A stretch of DNA of 12,473 bases from Intestinimonas aquisgranensis. GTDB taxonomy: Bacteria > Bacillota > Clostridia > Oscillospirales > Oscillospiraceae. A model generated the notes under the pieces. It had not been told where the DNA came from. It made no database searches and saw only the letters and a list, made by a program, of their open reading frames with translations. Position numbers and translations under genes: made by a program. Shown one piece after another: positions 5,585-12,404 of this stretch. The stretch is taken from assembly GCA_020687605.1 (NCBI GenBank), contig JAJEQY010000098.1, positions 1-12,473 on the forward strand, in the 5' to 3' direction. Every line of letters begins with the position of its first letter. The first letter of the stretch is position 1.

Positions 5585-6097
5585 ATGAACGCGGTCGCAC
5601 GCCGTGAAAGGCTCATGGAGCTGCTGGAGAAGGCCGATGGGGCGGTGAGTGCCACCGCCCTGGCCCATACCCTGTCGGTGAGCCGCCAGATCATCGTGGG
5701 GGACATCGCCCTCCTCCGGGCGGCGGGGGAGCGGATCACCGCCACCCCCAGGGGCTATGTGCTGGACCGCAGCGCCGCCGGGGAGCTGCGGACGGTGGCC
5801 TGCCGCCACACCACCCCGGAGGACATGGCCAACGAGCTCAACATCATGGTGGACAACGGCTGCACCGTGGTCAACGTCATCGTGGACCACCGGGTATATG
5901 GGCAGTTGGTGGGCCAGCTGGACCTCTCCAGCCGGTATGATGTATCTGTATTTATACAAAAAGTAGTCGAACATGGGGCCAAACCCCTCTCCGACCTCAC
6001 CGGCGGCATCCACCTGCATACCCTGCGCTGCCCCGACGAGAGCGCCTACCGCCGGGTGACCGAGGCCCTTCAGGAGGCCGGCATCCTCCTCACCTGA
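5585..6097 (+). CDS. niaR: Niacin-responsive transcriptional repressor NiaR (3H domain)
   Basis: This 170-residue protein matches NiaR (YrxA), the nicotinic-acid-dependent repressor of NAD synthesis and niacin uptake genes in Firmicutes. A winged helix occupies about 1-60, with the ALAHTLSVSRQIIVGDIALLRAAG helix-turn-helix and GYVL at the end of the wing. The 3H ligand domain (about 70-170) carries its conserved metal-binding region: CRHTTPEDMANEL (H75, E84), VIVDHRVYGQL (H102) and GGIHLHTL (H143, H145). The ATG at 5585 has a good GGAGGGAG upstream. An ATG at 5561 in the same frame overlaps the end of birA and lacks a comparable site. The 16-nt gap suggests co-transcription with birA. Its likely target is the divergent-free promoter immediately downstream at 6123-6169. 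Confidence 0.95.
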   Translation: MNAVARRERLMELLEKADGAVSATALAHTLSVSRQIIVGDIALLRAAGERITATPRGYVLDRSAAGELRTVACRHTTPEDMANELNIMVDNGCTVVNVIVDHRVYGQLVGQLDLSSRYDVSVFIQKVVEHGAKPLSDLTGGIHLHTLRCPDESAYRRVTEALQEAGILLT

Positions 6098-6102
6098 CAG
6101 AG

Positions 6103-6144
6103 ACGGTCGGGATGGAAAAAGCTTGACTTTTCCGTCCCGACCGT
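6103..6144. terminator. 17-bp hairpin after niaR, overlapping the next promoter
   Basis: Arms at 6103-6119 and 6128-6144 pair over 10 bp, one U-G wobble and 6 more bp, with an 8-base loop. It starts 5 nt after the niaR stop, as a terminator would. No T-run follows: the right arm runs straight into TATAATAC. The loop and right arm hold the -35 box and spacer of the next gene's promoter, so the inverted repeat may act in RNA, in DNA, or in both. Confidence 0.6.
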
Positions 6145-6150
6145 TATAAT
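6123..6150 (+). promoter_or_regulatory. Promoter of the EIIC-type membrane protein gene
   Basis: TTGACT (6123-6128) and a perfect TATAAT (6145-6150) are separated by 16 bp. The predicted start near 6157 falls inside the candidate NiaR palindrome. The leader to the ATG at 6209 is about 50 nt. Confidence 0.85.
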
Positions 6151-6152
6151 AC

Positions 6153-6169
6153 TGTCTTGTGTCAAGACA
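6153..6169. promoter_or_regulatory. Candidate NiaR operator
   Basis: TGTCTTG (6153-6159) and CAAGACA (6163-6169) form a perfect 7-bp inverted repeat around TGT, placed two bases after the -10 box and over the predicted start site. A repressor bound here would block transcription. niaR is the adjacent upstream gene, and the TGTCTTG core resembles what I recall of NiaR sites in Bacillus-group genomes. That recollection could not be checked here. Confidence 0.65.
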
Positions 6170-6208
6170 CCTATCCAGACAATATATACAGAAGGAGCTG
6201 GCGAGGAT

Positions 6209-7315
6209 ATGGCAGATTGGAAAGGCTTCCTCCAGCGGAAAAACATCGTGATCTCAGCCCGGCGGTATGGCATCGACGCCTTGGGTGCCATGGCCCAGGG
6301 CCTCTTTTGTTCCCTGCTCATCGGCACCATCCTCAACACCCTGGGGACACAGTTCGGCATCCCCTTCCTGACGGCCCAGATCATCAGGATCAACGATGTG
6401 GGCTACACCGTGGGCGGGCTGTGCTCCTTCATGAGCGGCTCGGCCATGGCTGTGGCCATCGGCTACGCCCTCCAGGCGCCCCCCATGGTCCTCTTCTCCC
6501 TGGTGACGGTGGGCTACGCCTGCAATGCCCTTGGCGGGGCGGGGGGACCGCTGGCCGTCCTCTTTGTGGCCATCATTGCCGCCGAATTCGGCAAGGCGGT
6601 GAGCAAGGAGACCAAGATCGACATTCTGGTCACCCCCATCGTCACCATCCTCATCGGCATCGGCGCCGCCTGGATCATCGCGCCCCCCATCGGCGGTGCG
6701 GCCAACGCCTTCGGCCAGCTCATCATGCAGACCACACTCCTCCAGCCCTTCTGGATGGGCATTCTGGTCTCCGTGCTGGTGGGCATCGCCCTCACCCTGC
6801 CCATCTCCTCGGCGGCCATCTGCTCGGTGCTGGGTCTCACCGGCCTGGCCGGCGGCGCCGCCGTGGCGGGCTGCTGTGCCAACATGGTGGGCTTCGCCGT
6901 CCTCTCCTTCCGTGAAAACGGCTGGGGCGGCCTGGTGAGCCAGGGCATCGGCACCTCCATGCTCCAGATGCCCAACATCGTCAAAAATCCAAAGATCTGG
7001 CTCCCCGCCATCCTCACCTCCGCCATCACCGGCCCTCTGGCCACCTGCTTCTTCGGTCTGGAGATGAACGGCGCCCCCATCAACTCCGGCATGGGCACCT
7101 GCGGCCTGTGCGGACAGCTGGGGGTGTGGACGGGCTGGGTCTCCCCCAGCGAGCAGGCCATCGCCAACGGCGCTCTGGCCATCGCTCCCACCGCCTTCGA
7201 CTGGGCGGGGCTCCTTCTCATCTCCTTCGTCCTCCCCGCCGTGCTGTGCTGGGCCTTCGGCCTCTTCTTCCGAAAAATCGGCTGGATCAAGGAAGGCGAC
7301 CTGACGCTGAGCTAA
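6209..7315 (+). CDS. PfoR-like PTS EIIC_2 family membrane protein, possible niacin transporter
   Basis: This 368-residue polytopic membrane protein has about nine or ten hydrophobic segments. It matches the EIIC-like family that includes Clostridium perfringens PfoR (Pfam PTS_EIIC_2). Typical stretches are SARRYGIDALGAMAQGLFCSLLIGT near the start, the central Gly-rich NALGGAGGPLAV, GIGTSMLQMPNIVKNPKIWLP, and late GMGTCGLCGQLG. No EIIA, EIIB or phosphorylation-site domain is present here or next door, so sugar phosphotransfer is doubtful. The gene sits alone between its promoter and a strong terminator. GAAGGAG lies 11 nt before the ATG. The adjacent niaR and the palindrome at its start site suggest niacin control, hence a possible role in niacin uptake. 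Family is confident; substrate is inference. Confidence 0.9.
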   Translation: MADWKGFLQRKNIVISARRYGIDALGAMAQGLFCSLLIGTILNTLGTQFGIPFLTAQIIRINDVGYTVGGLCSFMSGSAMAVAIGYALQAPPMVLFSLVTVGYACNALGGAGGPLAVLFVAIIAAEFGKAVSKETKIDILVTPIVTILIGIGAAWIIAPPIGGAANAFGQLIMQTTLLQPFWMGILVSVLVGIALTLPISSAAICSVLGLTGLAGGAAVAGCCANMVGFAVLSFRENGWGGLVSQGIGTSMLQMPNIVKNPKIWLPAILTSAITGPLATCFFGLEMNGAPINSGMGTCGLCGQLGVWTGWVSPSEQAIANGALAIAPTAFDWAGLLLISFVLPAVLCWAFGLFFRKIGWIKEGDLTLS

Positions 7316-7320
7316 AAGGG

Positions 7321-7362
7321 AAACTGCCGCTCCGCCATTGGCGGAGCGGCAGTTTTTCTTTT
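7321..7362. terminator. Strong bidirectional intrinsic terminator
   Basis: A perfect 16-bp stem (7321-7336 with 7340-7355) closes on an ATT loop. On the plus strand it continues into TTTTTCTTTT, a classic terminator 5 nt past the membrane-protein stop. On the minus strand the stem is followed by CCCTTTTAG, a weaker but plausible terminator for htrA, which ends at 7364. The convergent genes share it. Confidence 0.95.
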
Positions 7363-7363
7363 G

Positions 7364-8653
7364 TCAGCCCTCCAGCTGGTACTGCTCCATCAGCTCCACC
7401 GCCACGGTGAGGGTGTCCTCCCCCCGTCGGACCTGGAAGTCGATGGAATCTCCCGCCTGAAGTTCGTCCCGGACGGCCATCAGGTCGTCGATGGTGTGGA
7501 GGTCGGCCCCGTTGGCGGTGAGGAGCACATCTCCCGCCTCCAGCTTCCCATCGGCGCCGGAGCCGGCGGTGATACTCACCACCAGAAGGCCCTGGTCCAC
7601 ACCGTACTCCTCCTGCTCAAAGTCGTACATGGCCCGTACGGTGACCCCCAGGGTGGGCCGTCCGGTGACCACGCCGTCGGCAATGAGGGCATCCACCACC
7701 GGCTTCACGGTGGTGGTGGGGATGGCGAAGCCCAGGCCCTCCAGGGTATTGTCGGAGACGTTGGAGATGAGCTTCATGTTGGTGATCCCGATGACCTGCC
7801 CCTGGTCATTGACCAGGGCGCCGCCGGAGTTGCCGGTGTTGAGGGCGGCGGTGGTCTGGAGGAGGGTCATGGTGTTGCCGTCCACCTCCATGTCCCGGTT
7901 GATGGCGGACAGGATGCCGTCGGTCATGGTACCCCGGAGCTGCTCGCCCATGGGGTTGCCGATGGCCACCACCGTGTCCCCCACCACCATCTGGTCGGAA
8001 TCGCCGAAGACGGCGGGCGTCAGGTCGTCGGCCTCCACCTTCAGTACCGCCAGGTCGGTGGTCTCGTCGCTGCCCACCAGCTTGGCCTCAAAGCTGCGGC
8101 CGTCCTCCAGGGACACGTCGGCCCGGAAGGCGCCCTCGATGACATGGGCGTTGGTGATGATATAGCCGTCGGCGGTCATGACCACCCCGGTGCCCTGAGA
8201 GGAGCCCATGGGCAGCAGGGCAGTGATGGAGACCACCGAAGGGCTCACCTGCTGGTAGATCTCCTGGAAGGAGAGGGGCGCCGTCTCCGGCCGGTCCATC
8301 AGGGTCAGGGTGGTGCCGTCTCCGTTGGGGTAGCGCTGCAGCTCCAGGTCCACCGAAATCGTCTGCGTGTTTTCCACATTGCCCTCTTCCGGGGCCATGG
8401 CGCTGATATCCAAGGGCTTGGACTGGATGGCCAGGGCCACTGCCAGTCCCCCCAGCACCAGCGTAAGGCCCAACAGCACCGCCACGGCACCTCGCTCGGA
8501 GCGGCCCTTGCGGGGCCGCCGCCCCTCCGGCGGCTCCGGGACCGGCTCAGGCGCCGGCCCCGCCGGCAGGTCCCTGATGGGTTCCTCCGCCGCCTGGGTG
8601 GCCGGGCAAGCGTCGTGTGTTCCGTCCGGTCCGTCGTAATAGTAGTGGTACAT
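7364..8653 (-). CDS. htrA: HtrA-type membrane-anchored serine protease with PDZ domain
   Basis: This 429-residue S1C protease degrades or refolds damaged proteins outside the membrane. Residues 1-55 are a Pro/Glu/Arg-rich cytoplasmic tail that starts with an unusual tyrosine cluster (YHYYY). One membrane anchor spans about 56-76. The trypsin-like domain (about 128-325) carries the full triad: His170 in TNAHV, Asp200 in TTDLAVLKV, and Ser276 in NTGNSGGAL. A single PDZ domain fills about 335-425 with GVDQGLLVVSITAGSGA and AGDVLLTANG. AGGAGGGA precedes the ATG. The gene follows the sensor kinase by 22 nt and ends at the shared terminator, so it is the last gene of a three-gene operon. The arrangement recalls CssRS control of HtrA proteases in Bacillus. 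Confidence 0.95.
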   Translation of the reverse strand: MYHYYYDGPDGTHDACPATQAAEEPIRDLPAGPAPEPVPEPPEGRRPRKGRSERGAVAVLLGLTLVLGGLAVALAIQSKPLDISAMAPEEGNVENTQTISVDLELQRYPNGDGTTLTLMDRPETAPLSFQEIYQQVSPSVVSITALLPMGSSQGTGVVMTADGYIITNAHVIEGAFRADVSLEDGRSFEAKLVGSDETTDLAVLKVEADDLTPAVFGDSDQMVVGDTVVAIGNPMGEQLRGTMTDGILSAINRDMEVDGNTMTLLQTTAALNTGNSGGALVNDQGQVIGITNMKLISNVSDNTLEGLGFAIPTTTVKPVVDALIADGVVTGRPTLGVTVRAMYDFEQEEYGVDQGLLVVSITAGSGADGKLEAGDVLLTANGADLHTIDDLMAVRDELQAGDSIDFQVRRGEDTLTVAVELMEQYQLEG

Positions 8654-8675
8654 GTGGTCCCTCCTGTCCGGGCAA

Positions 8676-10121
8676 TCACGCCAGGGTAAGTGTAAAGGTA
8701 AACTCCGTCAGACCGTCCTGACTGGTTACGCTTATGTTTTCTTTGTGGCTGTTGAGGATGGTCTTGACGATATAGAGCCCCAGGCCCACGCCGTCCCGGT
8801 CCTCGCTGCGGGAGCGGTCGGTCTTGTGGAAGCGGTCGAAGACCAGGGGGATCTCCTCCGGGGGAATGGTGTCGCCGTGGTTGCGGACGGACACATAGGC
8901 CTTCCCCGCCCGGGGCACCACCGAGATGCCCAGAGTGGTCTCGGGATAGGAGAACTTGATGGCGTTGTCCAGCAGGTTATAGCACACCTGGGTGATGGCG
9001 TCGGGGTCACCCCACACCTGCACCGGATCGTCGGGGAGCTGGGTATCCACATCCAGATGTCTGTCGTTGATCTTGGTCTCCAGGCTCACCAGTACCCGGA
9101 GCATGACCTCGGAGACATCGAACTGCTCCTGGGCGGTGACCCGCTCGCTGGACTGGAGACGGCTCAGGTCCAGCATCTTGCGCACCAGCCGGGAGAGCCG
9201 CCGGGTCTCGGAGGAGATGACCTTCAGGTATTCCTTCTCCCGCTCCGGCGGGATGGTACCGTCCAGAATGCCGTCGGCAAAGCCGGCAATGGTGGTCATG
9301 GGGGTCTTGAGCTCGTGGGAGATGTTGGCCACGAACTCGCTGCGCTTGGCCTCCGACTGGGCAATGGAATCGGCCATGGCGTTGAAGGCCTCGGCCAGCT
9401 CTCCCACCTCGTCGCACCGGCCGGTGCAGTCCACCCGGGTGTCGTACTCCCCGTGGCCGAACTTCCGCACCGCCTCAGCCATATCCTTGAGGGGCCGGGT
9501 CATCCTCAGCGAGGTCACCGAGGTGGTGATGAAGGCAATGAGCATGACCACCACGGAGGTAAAGAGGAAGATAGAGGCAAAGGCCCGCCAGATCTCGGTG
9601 ATGCTGCCCGCCTCGGCAGCCACAAAGACCATGCCGGCCATGACCTCCTGGCCCATATAGTCCAGCCGGAAGGGGACGCCGGACACGTAGCGCGGTTCCG
9701 AGAAGGTGCCGCCCAGGGTAGTCATGGCCTCAAAGGAGCCGGTGGCCTGAACGCTCTGGACCACATTGGCGGGCAGCTGTACATGGGAGAGGTCGGCCAG
9801 CTCGCCGGCGTTGCCGGCGGCATAGAGGATCTGGCCGTTCTGGCTGCTGAGGAGCACGGTGGCGCCCGTCACAGACACCACCGCGTCCACCGCCGGCTGG
9901 AACCGGTCGGGGAGCAGATAGAAGCCGCCCAGCTCGTCGTTTACGCTGACCTCCTCGCTGAGGATGCCGGCGATATAGCGGGCATTGTTGCTGATGGATT
10001 TCTGCCGCTCACTGACGGTGTAGCGGTAGGAGAGGGTGATGAAGGCCGAGCCCAGCATGGCGAAGGATACCAGGATCACCCCGGCCATGATGAGGAATTG
10101 TCGCTGATAGAGACTTTTCAA
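8676..10121 (-). CDS. Membrane sensor histidine kinase
   Basis: This 481-residue kinase has two membrane segments (about 10-30 and 180-202) flanking an extracytoplasmic sensor of about 145 residues. A HAMP linker (203-255, with TRPLKDMAEAVRKFGHGEYDTRV) follows. The HisKA domain carries the phosphorylated His269 in SHELKTPM. The ATPase domain shows the N box around NLLDNAIKF (N386), the G1 box NHGDTIP, the F box FDRFHKTDRSRS and the G2 box GVGLGLYIV. All catalytic motifs look intact. The frame begins with a TTG codon; AAGAAAGGGGG lies 10 nt upstream, and starting there keeps the first membrane segment whole. It follows the response regulator by 29 nt and precedes htrA by 22 nt. The stimulus is probably envelope stress, judged only from htrA. 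Confidence 0.95.
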   Translation of the reverse strand: MKSLYQRQFLIMAGVILVSFAMLGSAFITLSYRYTVSERQKSISNNARYIAGILSEEVSVNDELGGFYLLPDRFQPAVDAVVSVTGATVLLSSQNGQILYAAGNAGELADLSHVQLPANVVQSVQATGSFEAMTTLGGTFSEPRYVSGVPFRLDYMGQEVMAGMVFVAAEAGSITEIWRAFASIFLFTSVVVMLIAFITTSVTSLRMTRPLKDMAEAVRKFGHGEYDTRVDCTGRCDEVGELAEAFNAMADSIAQSEAKRSEFVANISHELKTPMTTIAGFADGILDGTIPPEREKEYLKVISSETRRLSRLVRKMLDLSRLQSSERVTAQEQFDVSEVMLRVLVSLETKINDRHLDVDTQLPDDPVQVWGDPDAITQVCYNLLDNAIKFSYPETTLGISVVPRAGKAYVSVRNHGDTIPPEEIPLVFDRFHKTDRSRSEDRDGVGLGLYIVKTILNSHKENISVTSQDGLTEFTFTLTLA

Positions 10122-10150
10122 GGGCAGGGCGCCCCCTTTCTTCTGCGGGT

Positions 10151-10849
10151 TCAGGTATTCTCCGGGGTGAGGACCTCAAACTTGTAGCCCACGCCCCACA
10201 CAGTCTTGAGGCTCCACTGGTCGCTGACTCCCTCCAGCTTCTCCCGCAGACGTTTGATGTGTACGTCCACGGTCCGGGAGTCGCCGAAGTAGTCAAAGCC
10301 CCACACCTCGTCCAGCAGCTGATTGCGGGTAAAGACCCGGTTGGGAGAGGCGGCCAGGTGGTAGAGGAGCTCCAGCTCCTTGGGGGGCGTATCCACCCGT
10401 TTGCCATCCACCAGCAGCTCGTAGGAGTCCAGGTTGATGACCAGCTTGTCGAAGGAGAGCCGCTTCTCCCCGCTCCCCTCCTCGGCGCCGTAGCGCCGGA
10501 GGACGGCGTGGATGCGTGCCAGGACCTCCTTCATCTCGAAGGGTTTGACGATGTAGTCGTCGGCGCCCCCCTCCAGACCCTGGACCTTGTCACTCAGCTC
10601 GCCCTTGGCTGTGAGCATGATGACGGGGGTCTTATCCCCCTCCCGGATCTTCTTGAGGACCGACCAGCCGTCCATCACGGGCAGCATGATGTCCAGCAGC
10701 ACCAGGTCGGGCCGGAAGGACCGGAAGAGCTCCACGCCCTTCCCGCCGTCGGCGGCCACCTGGGTATCAAAGCCCTCTTTTTCCAAATAGAGGTGCAGCA
10801 GCTCCGCGATGTTGCCGTCGTCCTCCACGATGAGCACCTTTGTGGGCAT
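10151..10849 (-). CDS. OmpR/PhoB-family response regulator
   Basis: This 232-residue protein pairs a receiver domain (1-120) with a winged-helix DNA-binding domain (about 128-226). The receiver has the acidic pair Asp10/Asp11, the phosphorylation site Asp53 in LVLLDIMLP, Thr80 and Lys102 in DDYIVKPFE. The effector domain shows TPPKELELLYHLA, RNQLLDEVWGFDYFGDSRTVDVHIKRLREKL and the final TVWGVGYKF. It heads the operon with the kinase and HtrA protease. AGGTGGAGG precedes the ATG. A TATAAT lies about 68 nt upstream. Genes it controls beyond its own operon cannot be told from the window. Confidence 0.96.
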   Translation of the reverse strand: MPTKVLIVEDDGNIAELLHLYLEKEGFDTQVAADGGKGVELFRSFRPDLVLLDIMLPVMDGWSVLKKIREGDKTPVIMLTAKGELSDKVQGLEGGADDYIVKPFEMKEVLARIHAVLRRYGAEEGSGEKRLSFDKLVINLDSYELLVDGKRVDTPPKELELLYHLAASPNRVFTRNQLLDEVWGFDYFGDSRTVDVHIKRLREKLEGVSDQWSLKTVWGVGYKFEVLTPENT

Positions 10850-10916
10850 AGGACCTCCACCTTTCTTCTCATGACATTAGACCGGCATACTCCGCCGGCT
10901 ACAGTCTCTTATGGTC

Positions 10917-10922
10917 ATTATA
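10917..10922 (-). promoter_or_regulatory. -10 box of the response regulator operon
   Basis: A perfect TATAAT on the minus strand lies in the 119-bp gap between the cation transporter stop and the regulator ATG. The best -35, TTCACC (complement of 10942-10947), is 19 bp away, longer than usual. The promoter may therefore depend on an activator, perhaps the regulator itself. No clear terminator for the upstream gene is seen in the gap. Confidence 0.6.
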
Positions 10923-10968
10923 ACGGATTCCCCGGCGGAAGGGTGAATTTTTTGTAAAAGCCGTTCCC

Positions 10969-12141
10969 TTACTCGGCGTAGGAGCGGTCCACGCTGACCA
11001 CGGCGAAGTAGGGGCCGCCGGGCAGCTCCCCCATGCGTCCGGCGATGCGGGATTTGACCTCTTCGTCTGTGAGGTCGCTGCTGTGCGGCACCACCACATC
11101 GAAGATCAGATTCTGGTGGTGGGGCCCCTGGGTCATTCGGAAATCATGGGTGGTCATGGCCGGGTCGATCTGCTGGACCAGACCGGCGACCTTGGCCTTC
11201 AGTTCGTTGGTCAGAGGGTCCTTGGTGGCGATGGGGTCCATATGGATCACCGCCTCAATGTGGAACTTCTCCTTCAGCTCCCGCTCAATGTCGTCGATGA
11301 CGTCGTGGACGGCCAGCACATCGGCGTCCATGGGCACCTCGGCGTGGAGGGAGAGCATGCTCCGGCCCGGGCCATAGTCGTGGATGATGAGGTCGTGGAT
11401 GCCGGTGACGATCTCATGGGCCAGAACGGTCTTTTCGATGGCGTGGACCAGGGTGGGGTCGGGGCTCTGACCAAGCAGGGGGTCCAGGGTGTCCTTGGCT
11501 GCCCCCCAGCCCGCCCGGAGGATGAAGACGGCCACCAGGATGCCCACCCAGCCGTCGATGTGCAGGCCGGTGAAGCCGCCCACCAGGGTGCCCAGCAGCA
11601 CCGCCGAGGTGGCCGCCACGTCGGAGAGGGAGTCGGCGGCGGTGGCGCACATGGCCGCTGAGTCGATGCGCTTGCCCAGGGTCCGGTTGAAATAGAACAT
11701 CCACAGCTTCACCAGGATGGCCGCACACAGGATGCCCACCGACACCCAGGAGAGCTCGATCTCCTCCGGGTGGAGGATCTTCTCCACCGAGCTCTTGGCC
11801 AGCTCCACGCCCACCAGCAAAATGGCACCGGCCACGATGAGGCCCGAGATGTACTCCATGCGCCCATGGCCGAAGGGGTGGTCGTCGTCGGCCTTCTTGG
11901 CCGCCATGCGGAAGCCCACCAGGGTGACTACGGAGGAGCCGGCGTCGGAGAGGTTATTGAAGGCGTCGGCAGTGATGGCGATGGAACCGGTCAGCAGACC
12001 GGCCAAAAACTTCCCCAGGGAGAGGAGCAGGTTGAGAAAGATCCCCACTCCGCCGGTGAGCAGGCCGTAGCGCTGCCGGATCTCCGGGTCCTCCCAGTCA
12101 TCGGGCCGGGAGATAAATTTCTTCACCAAAAAATCGATCAT
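10969..12141 (-). CDS. Cation diffusion facilitator, probable manganese exporter (MntE-like)
   Basis: This 390-residue CDF antiporter exports divalent cations. Six membrane segments fall at about 28-50, 54-77, 97-117, 131-151, 165-188 and 195-212. The family motif DDHPFGHGRMEY (86-97) sits in the loop after the second. The long cytoplasmic domain (about 215-390) is larger than in the shortest family members. The transport site reads Asn62-x3-Asp66 in helix 2 (FNNLSD) and Asp170-x3-Asp174 in helix 5 (ADSLSD). This Asn-Asp-Asp-Asp set is the one described for manganese exporters such as pneumococcal MntE, whereas zinc exporters carry His-x3-Asp. The start follows AGAAGGG and lies 14 nt after rqcP, so the two are probably co-transcribed. 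Family is firm; metal is inferred. Confidence 0.93.
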   Translation of the reverse strand: MIDFLVKKFISRPDDWEDPEIRQRYGLLTGGVGIFLNLLLSLGKFLAGLLTGSIAITADAFNNLSDAGSSVVTLVGFRMAAKKADDDHPFGHGRMEYISGLIVAGAILLVGVELAKSSVEKILHPEEIELSWVSVGILCAAILVKLWMFYFNRTLGKRIDSAAMCATAADSLSDVAATSAVLLGTLVGGFTGLHIDGWVGILVAVFILRAGWGAAKDTLDPLLGQSPDPTLVHAIEKTVLAHEIVTGIHDLIIHDYGPGRSMLSLHAEVPMDADVLAVHDVIDDIERELKEKFHIEAVIHMDPIATKDPLTNELKAKVAGLVQQIDPAMTTHDFRMTQGPHHQNLIFDVVVPHSSDLTDEEVKSRIAGRMGELPGGPYFAVVSVDRSYAE

Positions 12142-12155
12142 GCCGCACCCTTCTC

Positions 12156-12398
12156 TCAGCCCAGTTCCCGGTACATGGCGGCGGCGTCGTTTTTACCCAC
12201 GTTCTCGGCCACGGTGAGGACCTCGATTTTGGTCACCCGCTCACCGAAGCGCAGCTCCACCACATCGCCCACCTTAACCTCGTAGGAGGCCCGCACCGGC
12301 CGGCCATTGACGCTCACCCGCTCATTGTCACAGGCCTCATTGGCCACCGTCCGCCGCTTGATGAGGCGGGAGACCTTGAGCCATTTGTCCAAACGCAT
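12156..12398 (-). CDS. rqcP: S4-domain ribosome quality-control factor RqcP (YabO)
   Basis: This 80-residue protein is almost entirely one S4 RNA-binding fold. It starts MRLDKWLKVSRLIKRR, runs through VSVNGRPVRASYEVKVGD, and ends NDAAAMYRELG, matching RqcP/YabO. In Bacillus, RqcP binds the obstructed 50S subunit beside RqcH and supports alanine tailing of stalled peptides. The frame has an ATG two codons earlier (12404). The GAGAAGGAG site is only 3 nt from that ATG but 9 nt from the one at 12398, and the family starts at MRLDK, so 12398 is chosen. In most relatives the gene lies beside hup and yabP; here a metal exporter follows instead. Confidence 0.94.
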   Translation of the reverse strand: MRLDKWLKVSRLIKRRTVANEACDNERVSVNGRPVRASYEVKVGDVVELRFGERVTKIEVLTVAENVGKNDAAAMYRELG

Positions 12399-12404
12399 AT
12401 CCAT

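Noticed and set aside
6209..7315. A working sugar phosphotransferase system
   Set aside because: Only an EIIC-like membrane domain is present; there is no EIIA, EIIB, HPr or sugar gene nearby, and the local regulator is NiaR.
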